From NCBI RefSeq assembly GCF_014851395.1, contig NW_024040707.1, positions 5,454,349 to 5,518,348 of the forward strand: a stretch of DNA of 64,000 nt. Direction: 5' to 3'. Below the pieces are notes generated by a model, which saw only the letters and a list, made by a program, of their open reading frames with translations, did not search any database and had not been told where the DNA came from. This DNA is from Micropterus salmoides (Eukaryota > Chordata > Actinopteri > Centrarchiformes > Centrarchidae). A program made the translations under genes and the position numbers. Positions 55,185 to 64,000 of the stretch are shown in pieces (positions within the stretch are counted from its first letter, which is position 1; every line of letters starts with the position of its first letter).

Positions 55185-55800
55185 ATGGCAGCATTTGATT
55201 TACATGTGTTTGTGTCCGGACCATCTTTGAGTCAGCTTGACAAATGTAAGAAGACAGAATTGCACATCAGTGCAGAGCATTAAGGTGTCGCTTTGTCCGC
55301 TTCACTTCGCAAAGCTGAGCTAAAGGCTGTCATTCTGGATGGCCTCATCATTTAGGGAGTTTTTACATCGCCTGCATCTTTGGGCAGCTCAGTTACTGAA
55401 GTGGTGGGTGAAGGGAGGGACCAACTGGTTAATTTTACCACTGTTACATGGGGAAGCTAGTCACCTTGCCGCAGTTTGTGCTATTGTCTCTAGAGTCATC
55501 TTCAGGTTCTAAGCTAGATGTCCAGCTAAAGGTATGTTAGCAAAAAGCTTAGAAAAAGAAAAGCAGGAGTGGGAATTTCAGCACCGCAGGGAGCTGGAAT
55601 TGAAGGAGCTGGCGGTAGAAACAGATATGACTAGAGAGCTGGTTGAAGAAGTTAGAGGCAGATACCAGCAGGGAGCTAGCTGGTTGGAAGCTAGCTGGAC
55701 AAGAAACAGGCAGTAAAGGCTGGTAGAGGGCGCAGAGGCGCTAGCTGGAATACGCAAAGAACTAGCTGAGGCGCTAGACGAAATGGATTCAGGCTGGACA
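55185..55800 (+). pseudogene. Ty3/gypsy gag remnant
   Basis: The frame opens MAAFDLHVFVSGPSLSQLDK and continues 'KCKKTELHISAEH', the N-terminus of a gag protein common in fish gypsy elements ('S-L-x-Q-L-x-K-C-K-K-x-E-L'). After a stop, 'SLRKAELKAVILDGLI' and 'GVFTSPASLGSSVTEVVGEG' follow in shifted frames. The frame at 55534-55716 gives a Glu/Lys/Arg-rich coiled-coil-like stretch ('WEFQHRRELELKELAVETDM'), also expected in this gag. Frameshifts and stops make it a pseudogene; nucleocapsid and pol are missing. Confidence 0.65.
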
Positions 55801-56377
55801 AGCAACTAGTAAGTTGTGCATACTTCCGGGCTGCTAAAGTGTCTGTGCGACCCGTTAGCAGCGCGAATGCTTGATTGTGTTTTTATGTGTGCTTTTACGT
55901 TTTGTTTTTTATGTCAGCGTGCACTTTTTAAACCTTCTTAATCTGTCAATCAGGAGCCATGAATTTTCTGGCACTCTTGATAAAGATTCCTAATCGCTTT
56001 ACCCGGGGAAGTGGCGGGGCTGGTCACAGGATTATCTGCTCTCGAGAGCTACTGCTCGAACATAGCATAGCATAGCCCAGTCGATCTGAACTCCATTCAG
56101 AAAACATTTTAAAAGTTGTTGTCCTGTTGACTTGCTGAAAGATCTGACAACGCATGAATTCATATATGTTACAAATTGGCATCATATTGTAGTTATTTCA
56201 CATCAAAAGGTTTACATTGGGTTCATACAGCTGTAGTATTCGCGGGTTGGTTTATTTGCTAATCGCGGTGTGTGTGTGTGTGTGTGTGTGTGTGAACACT
56301 CAAAATATCCAGCGATCAAACTCGCGCAAGTAAAGCGAGATGAATATTAACTTCGCTTTCAGTGTGAACACACCTTT
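55801..56377. other. unassigned DNA with TG microsatellite
   Basis: A TG run of about 12 units lies at 56269-56293. Nothing else was recognised. Confidence 0.4.
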
Positions 56378-57257
56378 AGGCTGGCCACAATAACACTCAC
56401 ACTCACTCACGTCACTCGAAAATGTGCAGTTTCACTATCTTTGGGGGAGTCCAGAAACTGGTATCTGGTGTCACTGTCTGCCATATGCTCTGTAGAGCGA
56501 AAACCCTGATTCATCGGTGAAGAGAACACCTCTCCACAGTGCCAGACGCCATCGAATGTGAGCATTTGCCCACTCAAGTCGGTTACAACGACGAACTGCA
56601 GTCGAGCCCCCGATGAGGATGACGAGCATGCAGATGAGCTTCCCTGAGACGGTTCCTGACAGTTTGTGCAGAAATTCTTTGGTTAGGCAAACCGATTGTT
56701 GCAGCAGCTGTCCGGCTGGCTGGTCTCAGACGATCTTGGAGGTGTAGATACTGGATGTGGAGCTCCTGGGCTGGTGTGGTTACAAATGTTCTGCAGTTGT
56801 GAGGCCAGTTGGATGTACTGTCAAATTCTCTGAAATGCCTTTGGAGACGGCTTATGGTAGAGAAATGAACATTCAATTCACAGGCAACAGCTCTGGTGAA
56901 CATTCCTGCAGTCAGCATGTCAATTGCATCCTCCCTCAAAACTTGTGACACCTGTGGAATTGTGCTGTGTGATGGAACTGCACATTTTCGGGTGGCCTTT
57001 TATTGTGGCCAGCACACCTGTGCAATACCCAGGCTGTCTGATCAGCATCTTGACATGCAACATCTGTGAGGTGGATGGATTATCTTGGCAAAGACTAATC
57101 TGTGCTCACTAACACAGATGCTGACAAATTTGTGAACAATATTTGAGAGAAATAGGCCTTTTGTGTATATAGAGAAAGTCTTAGATCTTTGAGTTCAACT
57201 CATGATGAATGGGTGCAAAAACAATAGTGATGTGTTTATAATTTTGTTCAGTGTAGT
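56378..57257 (-). mobile_element. rearranged Tc1/mariner element
   Basis: The right end (57257) reads inward on the minus strand 'ctacactgaacaaaattata' and 'aacacatcactattgttttt', a Tc1-type terminus next to TA. The left end (56378-56442) repeats in inverted form the sub-terminal block found at 56977-57015 ('gctggccacaata...gaaaatgtgcagtt'). So one side of the element is present in both orientations, and the second half of the transposase gene is replaced. A fragment of the same family lies at 49424-49505. Confidence 0.75.
56435..56951 (-). pseudogene. Tc1-type transposase N-terminal fragment
   Basis: The start MSQVLREDAIDMLTAGMFTR (56951) leads into the helix-turn-helix domain 'VACELNVHFSTISRLQRHFR', the linker 'STSNWPHNCRTFVTTPAQEL' and 'RISAQTVRNRLREAHLHARH'. 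After a frameshift near 56590 comes 'GVLFTDESGFSLYRAYGRQ', which includes the first catalytic Asp (about 56510), then a stop. The rest of the DDE domain is absent. The length is less than half of a normal Tc1 transposase. Confidence 0.85.
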
Positions 57258-58282
57258 TTGGTAAGCCTACTTAAATTAAATTAAATATAAATGTGTTTAT
57301 TAAAACGTTAGGTTGCATTTGTTTATTATTTTATGCTATAGAGACTGGTCATGTAGCACCCGACAAACATTTTGCTGTTTGTGTGCAGGTAATGTGGTTG
57401 AATTTTCAGTGAATGTTGAGATATAGTTTTCAATTAATATGTGAGCACTTTTTAATGATGTGAATAGATTTGGGGACAAAACATAAACAATAAATAATAA
57501 TAATTATGAAAAATAAATAAAATAATTGACTATTGAATTTGAATTAAATTTGTTGAATCTGTGGTTTATAATACTAACATTCAATTGATTGGTGATTATT
57601 GATAGTAGCCTTCATTGAATTCTTGTCCTTGAAACGTCTCAGTTAGACATTTTGTTTTATTTGTCAAACTGTACAGTGCACTGCCGCATGGGTTGACAGT
57701 ACAATATACAAGGGGAGAGGGCAACCCTGGCAACACTTTGCAATCTTCACACTGCTCACAGTCCTTCAAATAGAACTTGAATCTAATAGAGAGGAGGATG
57801 AAGTCACATGGGTGTACTTGAGGGATTACTGCAATATTTTTCAAACGTGTGTTCCAGAACTCAAGGCCACTTATTGGAAGATTAAAATTGGTTATTCAAT
57901 TAATGGTTATTCAGTTTTATAGTCCCTAACCACCCGCTGGCCCAAATGTGCCCAGGCTGGCAGAGGGTCAAATCCCCCCTGAATTTCTGTACTTTTTCTG
58001 TTCTAATTCTTCCCATCCGTCCACTCAGATTCTGCTTATGCACGTTTCAATACAATAGTGGGGAGATAAAGCAGAATAAAAGAGATTCAGTAATACTTCT
58101 TAGACCTTTGTGAAGACTGTCTGTTTGGTTGAGAGTTTATAGCCCTTTCTGGGTCTTTGTTAGATCAAACAAACAAGATTAAATTGGGAAGATTGCAGTC
58201 TAGAGGTTAGAGGAACAACATGCTTTTTGCTTGGAAGGCTGTCAGTTTAAAGAACTGGCTGCAGCTGACAGGCACTCTCATG
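57258..58282. other. unassigned AT-rich DNA
   Basis: No gene or repeat recognised. Confidence 0.35.
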
Positions 58283-58418
58283 AATGCTGATTCATCCATC
58301 CATCCATCGTCAACCGCTTATCCTGTGTACAGGGTCGCGGGGGGCTGGAGCCAATCCCAGCTGACATCAGGCGAAAGGCAGGGTACACCCTGGACAGGTC
58401 GCCAGTCCATCGTAGTGA
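58283..58418 (-). repeat. Rex3/RTE-type 3' tail, reverse copy
   Basis: It begins with (CATC)n ('catccatccatccatcgtc') and contains 'ggctggagccaatcccagct', then 'ccctggacaggtcgccagtc'. It is the reverse complement of the repeat type at 33440-33635 and preserves a part missing there. Confidence 0.75.
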
Positions 58419-58559
58419 ATGCTGATTAAGTGTTATGGAAAAAAACAGTTTTTATGACATTGACTTTATTTCTATTCTATTATCTAATTGCTGCCGAATC
58501 TTTCTGTGCTCAACCTCAAAGTTTGACTGGTTTTAATAGTTTGAACCTGTCACCTACTT

Positions 58560-59100
58560 ACCTGTTTAAAAAAGCTTGGCAATGACAATCACTGAGCTTG
58601 GTCACTTGGTTGCTCTTCAGAGAAGGTGATTGGCTGCATTTCAGGACCTGCACACCTCCAGGACTCTGAGGCGAGCAGGAAAGATTGCTGCTGATGCCTC
58701 CCATCCCGGTCACTGTTTCAGAAAAAACAGTCACAAAAACAGCTTCAACCCTTCTGCAACTAGCGTCAGGGCCCGGGCCCCCCACTAACCCCCCCCCCTT
58801 CAAATAATACAATCGTCTCTGCACACGTAAATATCACTTCATGTCATATCATAAACGAACCTGGCACATTGCACATATTTGTTGGTAATTTGTTGTTAAT
58901 TGTAAATTGTTGTTGTTCAATTGTTGTTTTTATTATTATTTTAGTTTTTTTATATTGTCAGTTGTATTATTTTTCTCTATTCTTCTGTTATTCTTATATA
59001 ACTAGCATTTGTTTATTACATATTTATATATTTCTACATCTATTTATGTCAGCCTGCTGTGTGTAGCACCTTAACACCAAAGCAAATTCCTACACTTGTA
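58560..59100 (+). repeat. LINE 3' end remnant
   Basis: The translation near 58670-58740 reads 'RRAGKIAADASHPGHCF' and then 'KNSFNPSATSV', the C-terminal tail seen in several fish LINE ORF2 proteins (A-D-x-x-H-P ... N-S-F-x-P). The T-rich 3' UTR ends with 'caccaaagcaaattcctaca', also usual at such ends. The clade is uncertain. A C-run lies at 58789-58797. Confidence 0.5.
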
Positions 59101-59321
59101 CTGTGTATGTCGCCGTATTTACTCTGTGACGACTCCCAGTCTGTTTTCTGCCGCCACAGCCGCTTTTAAATACCGTGTTAGATTCAGTAACAGCTCGTTA
59201 TTGGTCCGTGCAAAATAAAATCTGGTGTGGTTCATCGTTTGTAGTACTTTATTCTTTCACCAAATCTTCTGTAACTATGGAATAGTTGTCGATAACAGTC
59301 GATAATGACTACCAGCTATAT
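59101..59321. other. unassigned DNA
   Basis: Nothing recognised between the LINE end and the SINE. Confidence 0.3.
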
Positions 59322-59560
59322 ACAGCGTGGCTCGGGTTGCCTGTTAATAGGAAGGTCGGCGGTTCAATCCCTGGCACCTCCAGGCTGCATGTTGAAGTGT
59401 CCTTGGGCAAGATACTGAACCCAGAATTGCCGTCAGTGTATGAAAGTGTGTGAAGTTAGTTTCTGTTTGAGCACTTAGGCGAGTGAATGGTGAATGCAGA
59501 TGTAGTGTAAAAGCGCTTTGAGTGGTTGAAAAGACTAGAAAGGTGCTATACGTTTACATT
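59322..59560 (+). repeat. tRNA-derived SINE, near full length
   Basis: The head has 'gtggctcgggttgcctgtta' (A-box region) and 'ggtcggcggttcaatccctg' (B-box). The body has 'tgcatgttgaagtgtccttg' and 'ggcaagatactgaaccc'. The 3' part ends 'aaaagcgctttgagtggttg' and 'gactagaaaggtgctata'. This is a well-known percomorph SINE pattern. A partial copy lies at 12050-12180. Confidence 0.85.
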
Positions 59561-61315
59561 TAGCCTTGTGCTAGCACGCTACATTCTAACATTAACTTAG
59601 CTCTCCTTATTAGCCAGGCTCCTTACCTAATAACTTTTTTTAAGCTAGGTCTCTGACATTGACAGCATTAAGTTGGACAGATTTGTGCAGCAGTGTTCAT
59701 GAGGATGTGCTGCGCAAATGTGCTAAGCTGCTCTGCAATCAAATACGATTTTAAATAGGCCTAGAAAAGAAAATCAATATGTGACGGTCAGTGTTGATAT
59801 TGTAGCGGGCCGCCACAAATAAATTAATGTATGGGAAACATTGAAATCTACCTTATGTCATTTCACTGACACGGATTTATGGTGGTGTAAATCAAGCTGA
59901 AAGTGAGTCCAAAAATGTATGTCAACACCTGATGAGACAATGGATCAGTTTGACATTTAACACTGTTTTTTTTTAATTAACTGGTGTTCATTGGATTACT
60001 AAGATGACAAGTGGATGATTTGGAGTATCAGTCTGCTTTAGCAAACATTTATAGATTGCAAAACAGTCTTCATTGCTGTGTTTCTACAGTTTGAGGTATA
60101 CATCCATGAGTTTGAAGCTTTTTGAGAAACCAGACACTGCACACCAGTTCATTATATCATGTGAGTATTTCACAGTTTTTATAGGGTACCACAGTGACAA
60201 TCGGGCTTGTGCACTTATACACATCAGGTGGTGCTCGAGCCTCTGCCCTTTTGGCCTCTGACTAGATAGGTTTCCTTTACACAAGACATTTACAATATTT
60301 ACAGCCAACTGCTGTAAAACCTCAAAGAAGAAGATCTCCTGCCCCTCCCACTTACCTTGTCTCAGCCATCACAGTTAATGCATGCAAACTGAGTGCCCTG
60401 CAGAGCAGCATGATCCACGTCTCCCTGATCTGCCTTCATTGGTGAGAGCTAGAAAATGATAGTGTTTGCCATAAGCCTTTGCATTGTTCGTCACTGCTGT
60501 GATATTAAACCACTATTAAAACATCTCAATATAGCCAGCCTAACTTAGGCAATAGCCCACTATTAAGCTTATCAAGAAGCATGCTGGTCTGGTCCAAAAT
60601 AGCATGGTCAATGAAAATGAGTGAACTCCGGTAGGCTAGTTCCTTTGTCAAGCAACTGAAAGAAATAATAAAAATGCAATCATATTTGGAATTACATTTC
60701 TACAGTTATCTGGCAGCAGGATTGGTATGCCATTCTATCTTGTTTGAGGAAGTGGTGCGCATTTTCAAAGCCATGTGCAAATATGCACACATAATCCAGA
60801 GTGGATATGCTTATATTCAAACAAATGTCACCAGCACCAGGCTCTAGCAAAACACAGACTTCTTTGGTCAAACTGGTTGGTTATAACTGCGTCTCCTCTT
60901 TTCTAACAGATCTCATAAAAGTAGCGCCTGAAGCATGTTGTTTTATTTCCAACAGAGAAAGGCCTGTGGTTGTTACAAATACTTTGTGGTAGAGCAGAAA
61001 CATGGATGTAATTGTTTTGTAGCCAACAGAGGGCTGAGTGTGGATTTTTGCTTTGCATTTCTTTCTGGAAATTTTACTCACATTTTAATTTTTGCTTCAT
61101 TGCAAGCATTTATAGCTTTGACTAAATGTAACATAATTAAGGATTGAATTTAATTATTTATTTAATTTAATGAAAATTGTTAAAGGACAATAAATTACAG
61201 GCAAAAAATAATGGAAGCAGGGTTTACTATGCTACAAAATGCAACTTCACTGTTATTGTATTAATGATTGTCCTCTAAAATATGACATCAGCATCATCAT
61301 GTATGGAAAATATGT
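59561..61315. other. unassigned AT-rich DNA
   Basis: No gene or named repeat in about 1.75 kb; short frames only. Confidence 0.35.
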
Positions 61316-61794
61316 ATGGTGACCCAACTTTCATAATCTCCAGAAAAGTTAATTTAACCTAGGTAAGGACTACTAGCCAATCAGAAGCAGAGTAGGGCGG
61401 GTCATGAGATACATGGCTTCAGTTCAGGTGTATATTCCCTTACCAGCTTAGCAACATAGACTGGAGCAAGAGTTTAAGAGTTTTAACTGTGCACTGTTAC
61501 ATCTACATCACGGTAACAGCCCCATGTCATTGACAGCCTGGAGGGTAGCTAATGTTTGGAAGGGAGAGGAAAGGCAGCAGGCGGACATCTTGTCACTGTG
61601 TGCTGCAGCTCAGTGTGTTTTTCCACCGTGTTTTTGAGGGCATGTCGAACTAACCGCTAGGCGAGCATTATGACGCACATTTTGCTGTGGATATGGGGCT
61701 TTTCACTTTGCAAACCTATTACATGTGTAACAATATATATAAGTCAATAAAGGAGGGGGGAAAAGCCAAAAAATATAATATGACCTTTAAAAGA
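61316..61794. repeat. MITE-like repeat
   Basis: 'gcggacatcttgtcactgtg', 'tgctgcagctcagtgtg', 'gcgagcattatgacgcacat' and the end 'aaaatataatatgaccttta' look like a dispersed non-coding fish repeat of the MITE kind. Its right end abuts LINE sequence. Left limit and TSD were not established. Confidence 0.35.
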
Positions 61795-62151
61795 AATTGT
61801 GTTCCACCAATCTGGAAGAATCTCATTAGCTGTCAAGATAGTCTTGAAACATATAAAAAAGGCCACCCATAATGCCAGAATAGCCTATTACTTGTCATTA
61901 AAATGGAAAATAAGAAAGTTAAAGTTTCTTTTCAGCACTTTAGCCACACTTACAGTTACAACTCTACTAAGCCACATATTCCTGTAGCCCTCAGTAGTAA
62001 CAACCTGAGCTTCTTTAATGATAAAATTCTAATATTAGAGTCAAAATTCATCATCTCCTGCCTTCAACCGTTAATTTATCTTCAAACTCAGGACCTTTAG
62101 AAGCAGCTGTAAAACTTGATATATATTTAGGCTCCTTTTTGTACCATCTTA
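61795..62151 (+). pseudogene. LINE linker fragment, same family as 29318-31930
   Basis: Frame-shifted pieces 'KRNCVPPIWKNLISCQDSLE', 'NARIAYYLSL', 'KVKVSFQHFSHTYSYNS', 'VALSSNNLSFFNDKILI' and 'SGPLEAAVKLDIYL' line up with 'YYLSLIEENKNNPKFLFST', 'MALSSYNFMSFFNDKILTI' and 'SGTLETAVKPDVCL' of the reverse-strand LINE at 30950-31300. Both ends are abrupt: a MITE-like repeat at the left and 'cagggtgaccagaagtcc' at the right. There is no catalytic domain. Confidence 0.75.
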
Positions 62152-64000
62152 CAGGGTGACCAGAAGTCCTGAAAATTGGGACAGTCCCAAATTACAAGCA
62201 GTTTCCTGTCCTGTTAGACTAAACATGAGTTTTGATTAGAACCTGATAAAACATTAAATACTGATCATTGTGTGGTTCTCAGGCTGCAGCAGGGACTGCA
62301 TTAACCAACGTTGTATTTCCATGATAACGTGATCATTTTCCCGTGATCTCAAGAAAACGAATGTTGTTTTCCTGTGATAAAAAATGTCCACGTCCAACCT
62401 GAGGAAATATCTGCGTAGCTTACAGTAACTTACAGTACAGTAATAAAGTAGGAAAGACATGCCTACCTTCCGCATGCCACACCATGCTTCTAATGTGTAC
62501 TGAAGATGGAATTTAGCTCTATATTTTGCTTTGTGCATATCCAGTAGTTGAAAATCTGACATTGTGGTGGCTGTTCTTCAAAATTATTTACAATTATTAC
62601 ATTACTTTAAGATAAGATAAAACTTTATCACATACAACATTGACATTGCAGTCAATGAGCTAGTTTTTTCTCACCATTACTCTCCTAATTTTTTGCATCA
62701 TCTCAATTCAGCTCCCATACTATTGCCTAAATCCTGGTAATTCAACAGTCACAGCTGCTATTCTCTGGAGAGTTGTTGTAAAATTTGGATACAACAGGGA
62801 AAATGGAAAATGCACTCTCTTCTCTCCTCCTACACATCCTCTGCAGCGTAACACTGCCTCCAACCCTCACAGATGAATAGTCGGCGGTGTCTATTTTCAG
62901 GAGTGTTATGGACATTTGGGGATATGACGGTGCTGTGTTTTAATAACCTTGCTTGTCAGAATCAATTCAAATCTCATCAGAGCGAATGAAAAGTGACGGG
63001 GAGATGGAGGGAACCAACAGCTTGTTTACAGCTGTCTGGGAGCTGTCCAAAACAATCCACTAAACTGTCCCAGGTCAGCTTTCACCTCATTATGTCTCCT
63101 TCTCTCTCAGATATTTTCTCTCTCTGTATAAATTCTCATGTTGTTCATTGTCATTTTTGCCAAATTGTTTCTGGCCTAATTTTACCTTTTACTTCTTTGT
63201 TTTGCTGGAGCCAACAGCTAGTTGATCAGATCATAGTGTTTTTATTTTCATTCTAAAAAGGCCAAAAAAAAACTTTTTTTAAAATCCTAGACATGGAACT
63301 AATAAAGTGAACAATGTTATTTGATTTGGACTACCTTATATTTTGGAAGACCCAATGCAATACCTACTTAGTGTAGGACATATCTGTCATGTAACTCATG
63401 AAAAATGGTTAGTTAGCTGGTAGCTAACATACTCCTTAGTGCTACTAGCCACTCACACCTGCACTAATTAAGTTGTTGCCTTAACCTGAGCCCGGACTCA
63501 CACTAAATTGTTTCTTATTTTGTCTGTTTTAATTTTGTATATTGTTGATTTATGACCAGGAGTCTGCACATGGCTACAGGGTTATTCTGAAAATTGACCG
63601 CAATCAGCTCAGGCATCAGCAGCAACGTGTGAGTCTGAACATGACTCTCAAAACATTCCATTTTTTTTTTACCCCAAAAAATTATATTCACAATAATAGG
63701 TAAGTAAAGTTTCATTGCTAATTGTTTAATATAATGTATTTGATAATTATGTAATGGAAAATAGTTAAAATGCAAATGTTGCCTTGAAGCAACATCATAC
63801 CATTACGGAATGCCATGCCATTTTTTGGTGTTGTGCATTAGGTTTATGTACTGATCAAAAGCATAATAGTTAACATAATTTTCTCTCATTTTACATTAAT
63901 TAATTCATTAATTATACATTTGATAATATTGGTTGTAATAACACTGTAATAAAAAAAATTATTACACTGGATATTTAACCTTACGCTTTGTTATCCTGCC
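62152..64000. other. unassigned AT-rich DNA
   Basis: It begins with 'agggtgaccagaagtcctga', which resembles a hAT-type terminus, but no right end or TSD was found. The rest, to the end of the window, has only short chance frames; no gene was recognised. Confidence 0.35.

Noticed and set aside
1..64000. A new multi-gene defence or biosynthetic system
   Set aside because: There are no clustered intact genes; recognisable coding sequence belongs to decayed transposable elements, apart from one YqaJ fragment and one weak exon candidate.

Overview
The window looks like non-coding, repeat-dense nuclear DNA from a teleost fish, most likely a percomorph. The base composition is AT-rich. There are many CA/TG microsatellites, no operon-like packing and no long open reading frame. 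Nearly every protein-like match is a decayed transposable element of a kind well known from fish: L2/CR1/Rex1-type LINEs, Rex3, L1, Tc1/mariner, hAT MITEs, Ty3/gypsy LTRs, DIRS1 and tRNA-derived SINEs. All family assignments were made by eye from translated motifs, terminal repeats and target-site duplications (TSDs); no database was searched.

Layout. 1-4650: microsatellite, a gypsy-LTR remnant, a reverse-strand LINE and an IS630/Tc1-like transposon with terminal inverted repeats (TIRs). 4651-14230: mostly unassigned AT-rich DNA with a LINE 3' tail, two minisatellites, SINE fragments and a CT-rich tract. 14230-17833: a cluster of Tc1-type remnants, including one full-length copy (16412-17833) with 184-bp TIRs and a broken transposase. 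19440-20096: the best candidate for host-like sequence, a CRE and TATA promoter-like stretch followed by a possible short coding exon. 20293-23402: two abutting LINE fragments, then a frame-broken YqaJ-type recombinase fragment. 23568-26965: gypsy LTR with primer-binding-site-like leader, L1 3' end and DIRS1-like reverse transcriptase. 28283-31930: LINE 3' tail and a long reverse-strand LINE. 33440-44374: Rex3-type tail, SINEs, three hAT elements with perfect 8-bp TSDs, and a solo LTR nested inside one of them with its own 5-bp TSD. 45722-49505: forward LINE, Rex3 reverse transcriptase, LINE tail and Tc1 fragment. 53323-53873: solo gypsy LTR with TSD. 55185-57257: gypsy gag remnant and rearranged Tc1. 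58283-62151: RTE and LINE tails, a SINE, a MITE-like repeat and a LINE fragment.

No intact transposase or reverse transcriptase was found, and no host gene could be named. Elements were read mainly as a stratigraphy of insertions: the TSDs date the nested pair at 41944-42766, and shared sequence links copies within the window (hAT ends at 40525 and 42590; Tc1 pieces at 49424 and 57000; LINE tails at 46560 and 48040). I saw no evidence for a new multi-gene system. The most unusual signals are several perfect or near-perfect snap-back inverted repeats, the YqaJ fragment, the promoter-plus-exon candidate and a tRNA-like sequence carried inside a hAT MITE.
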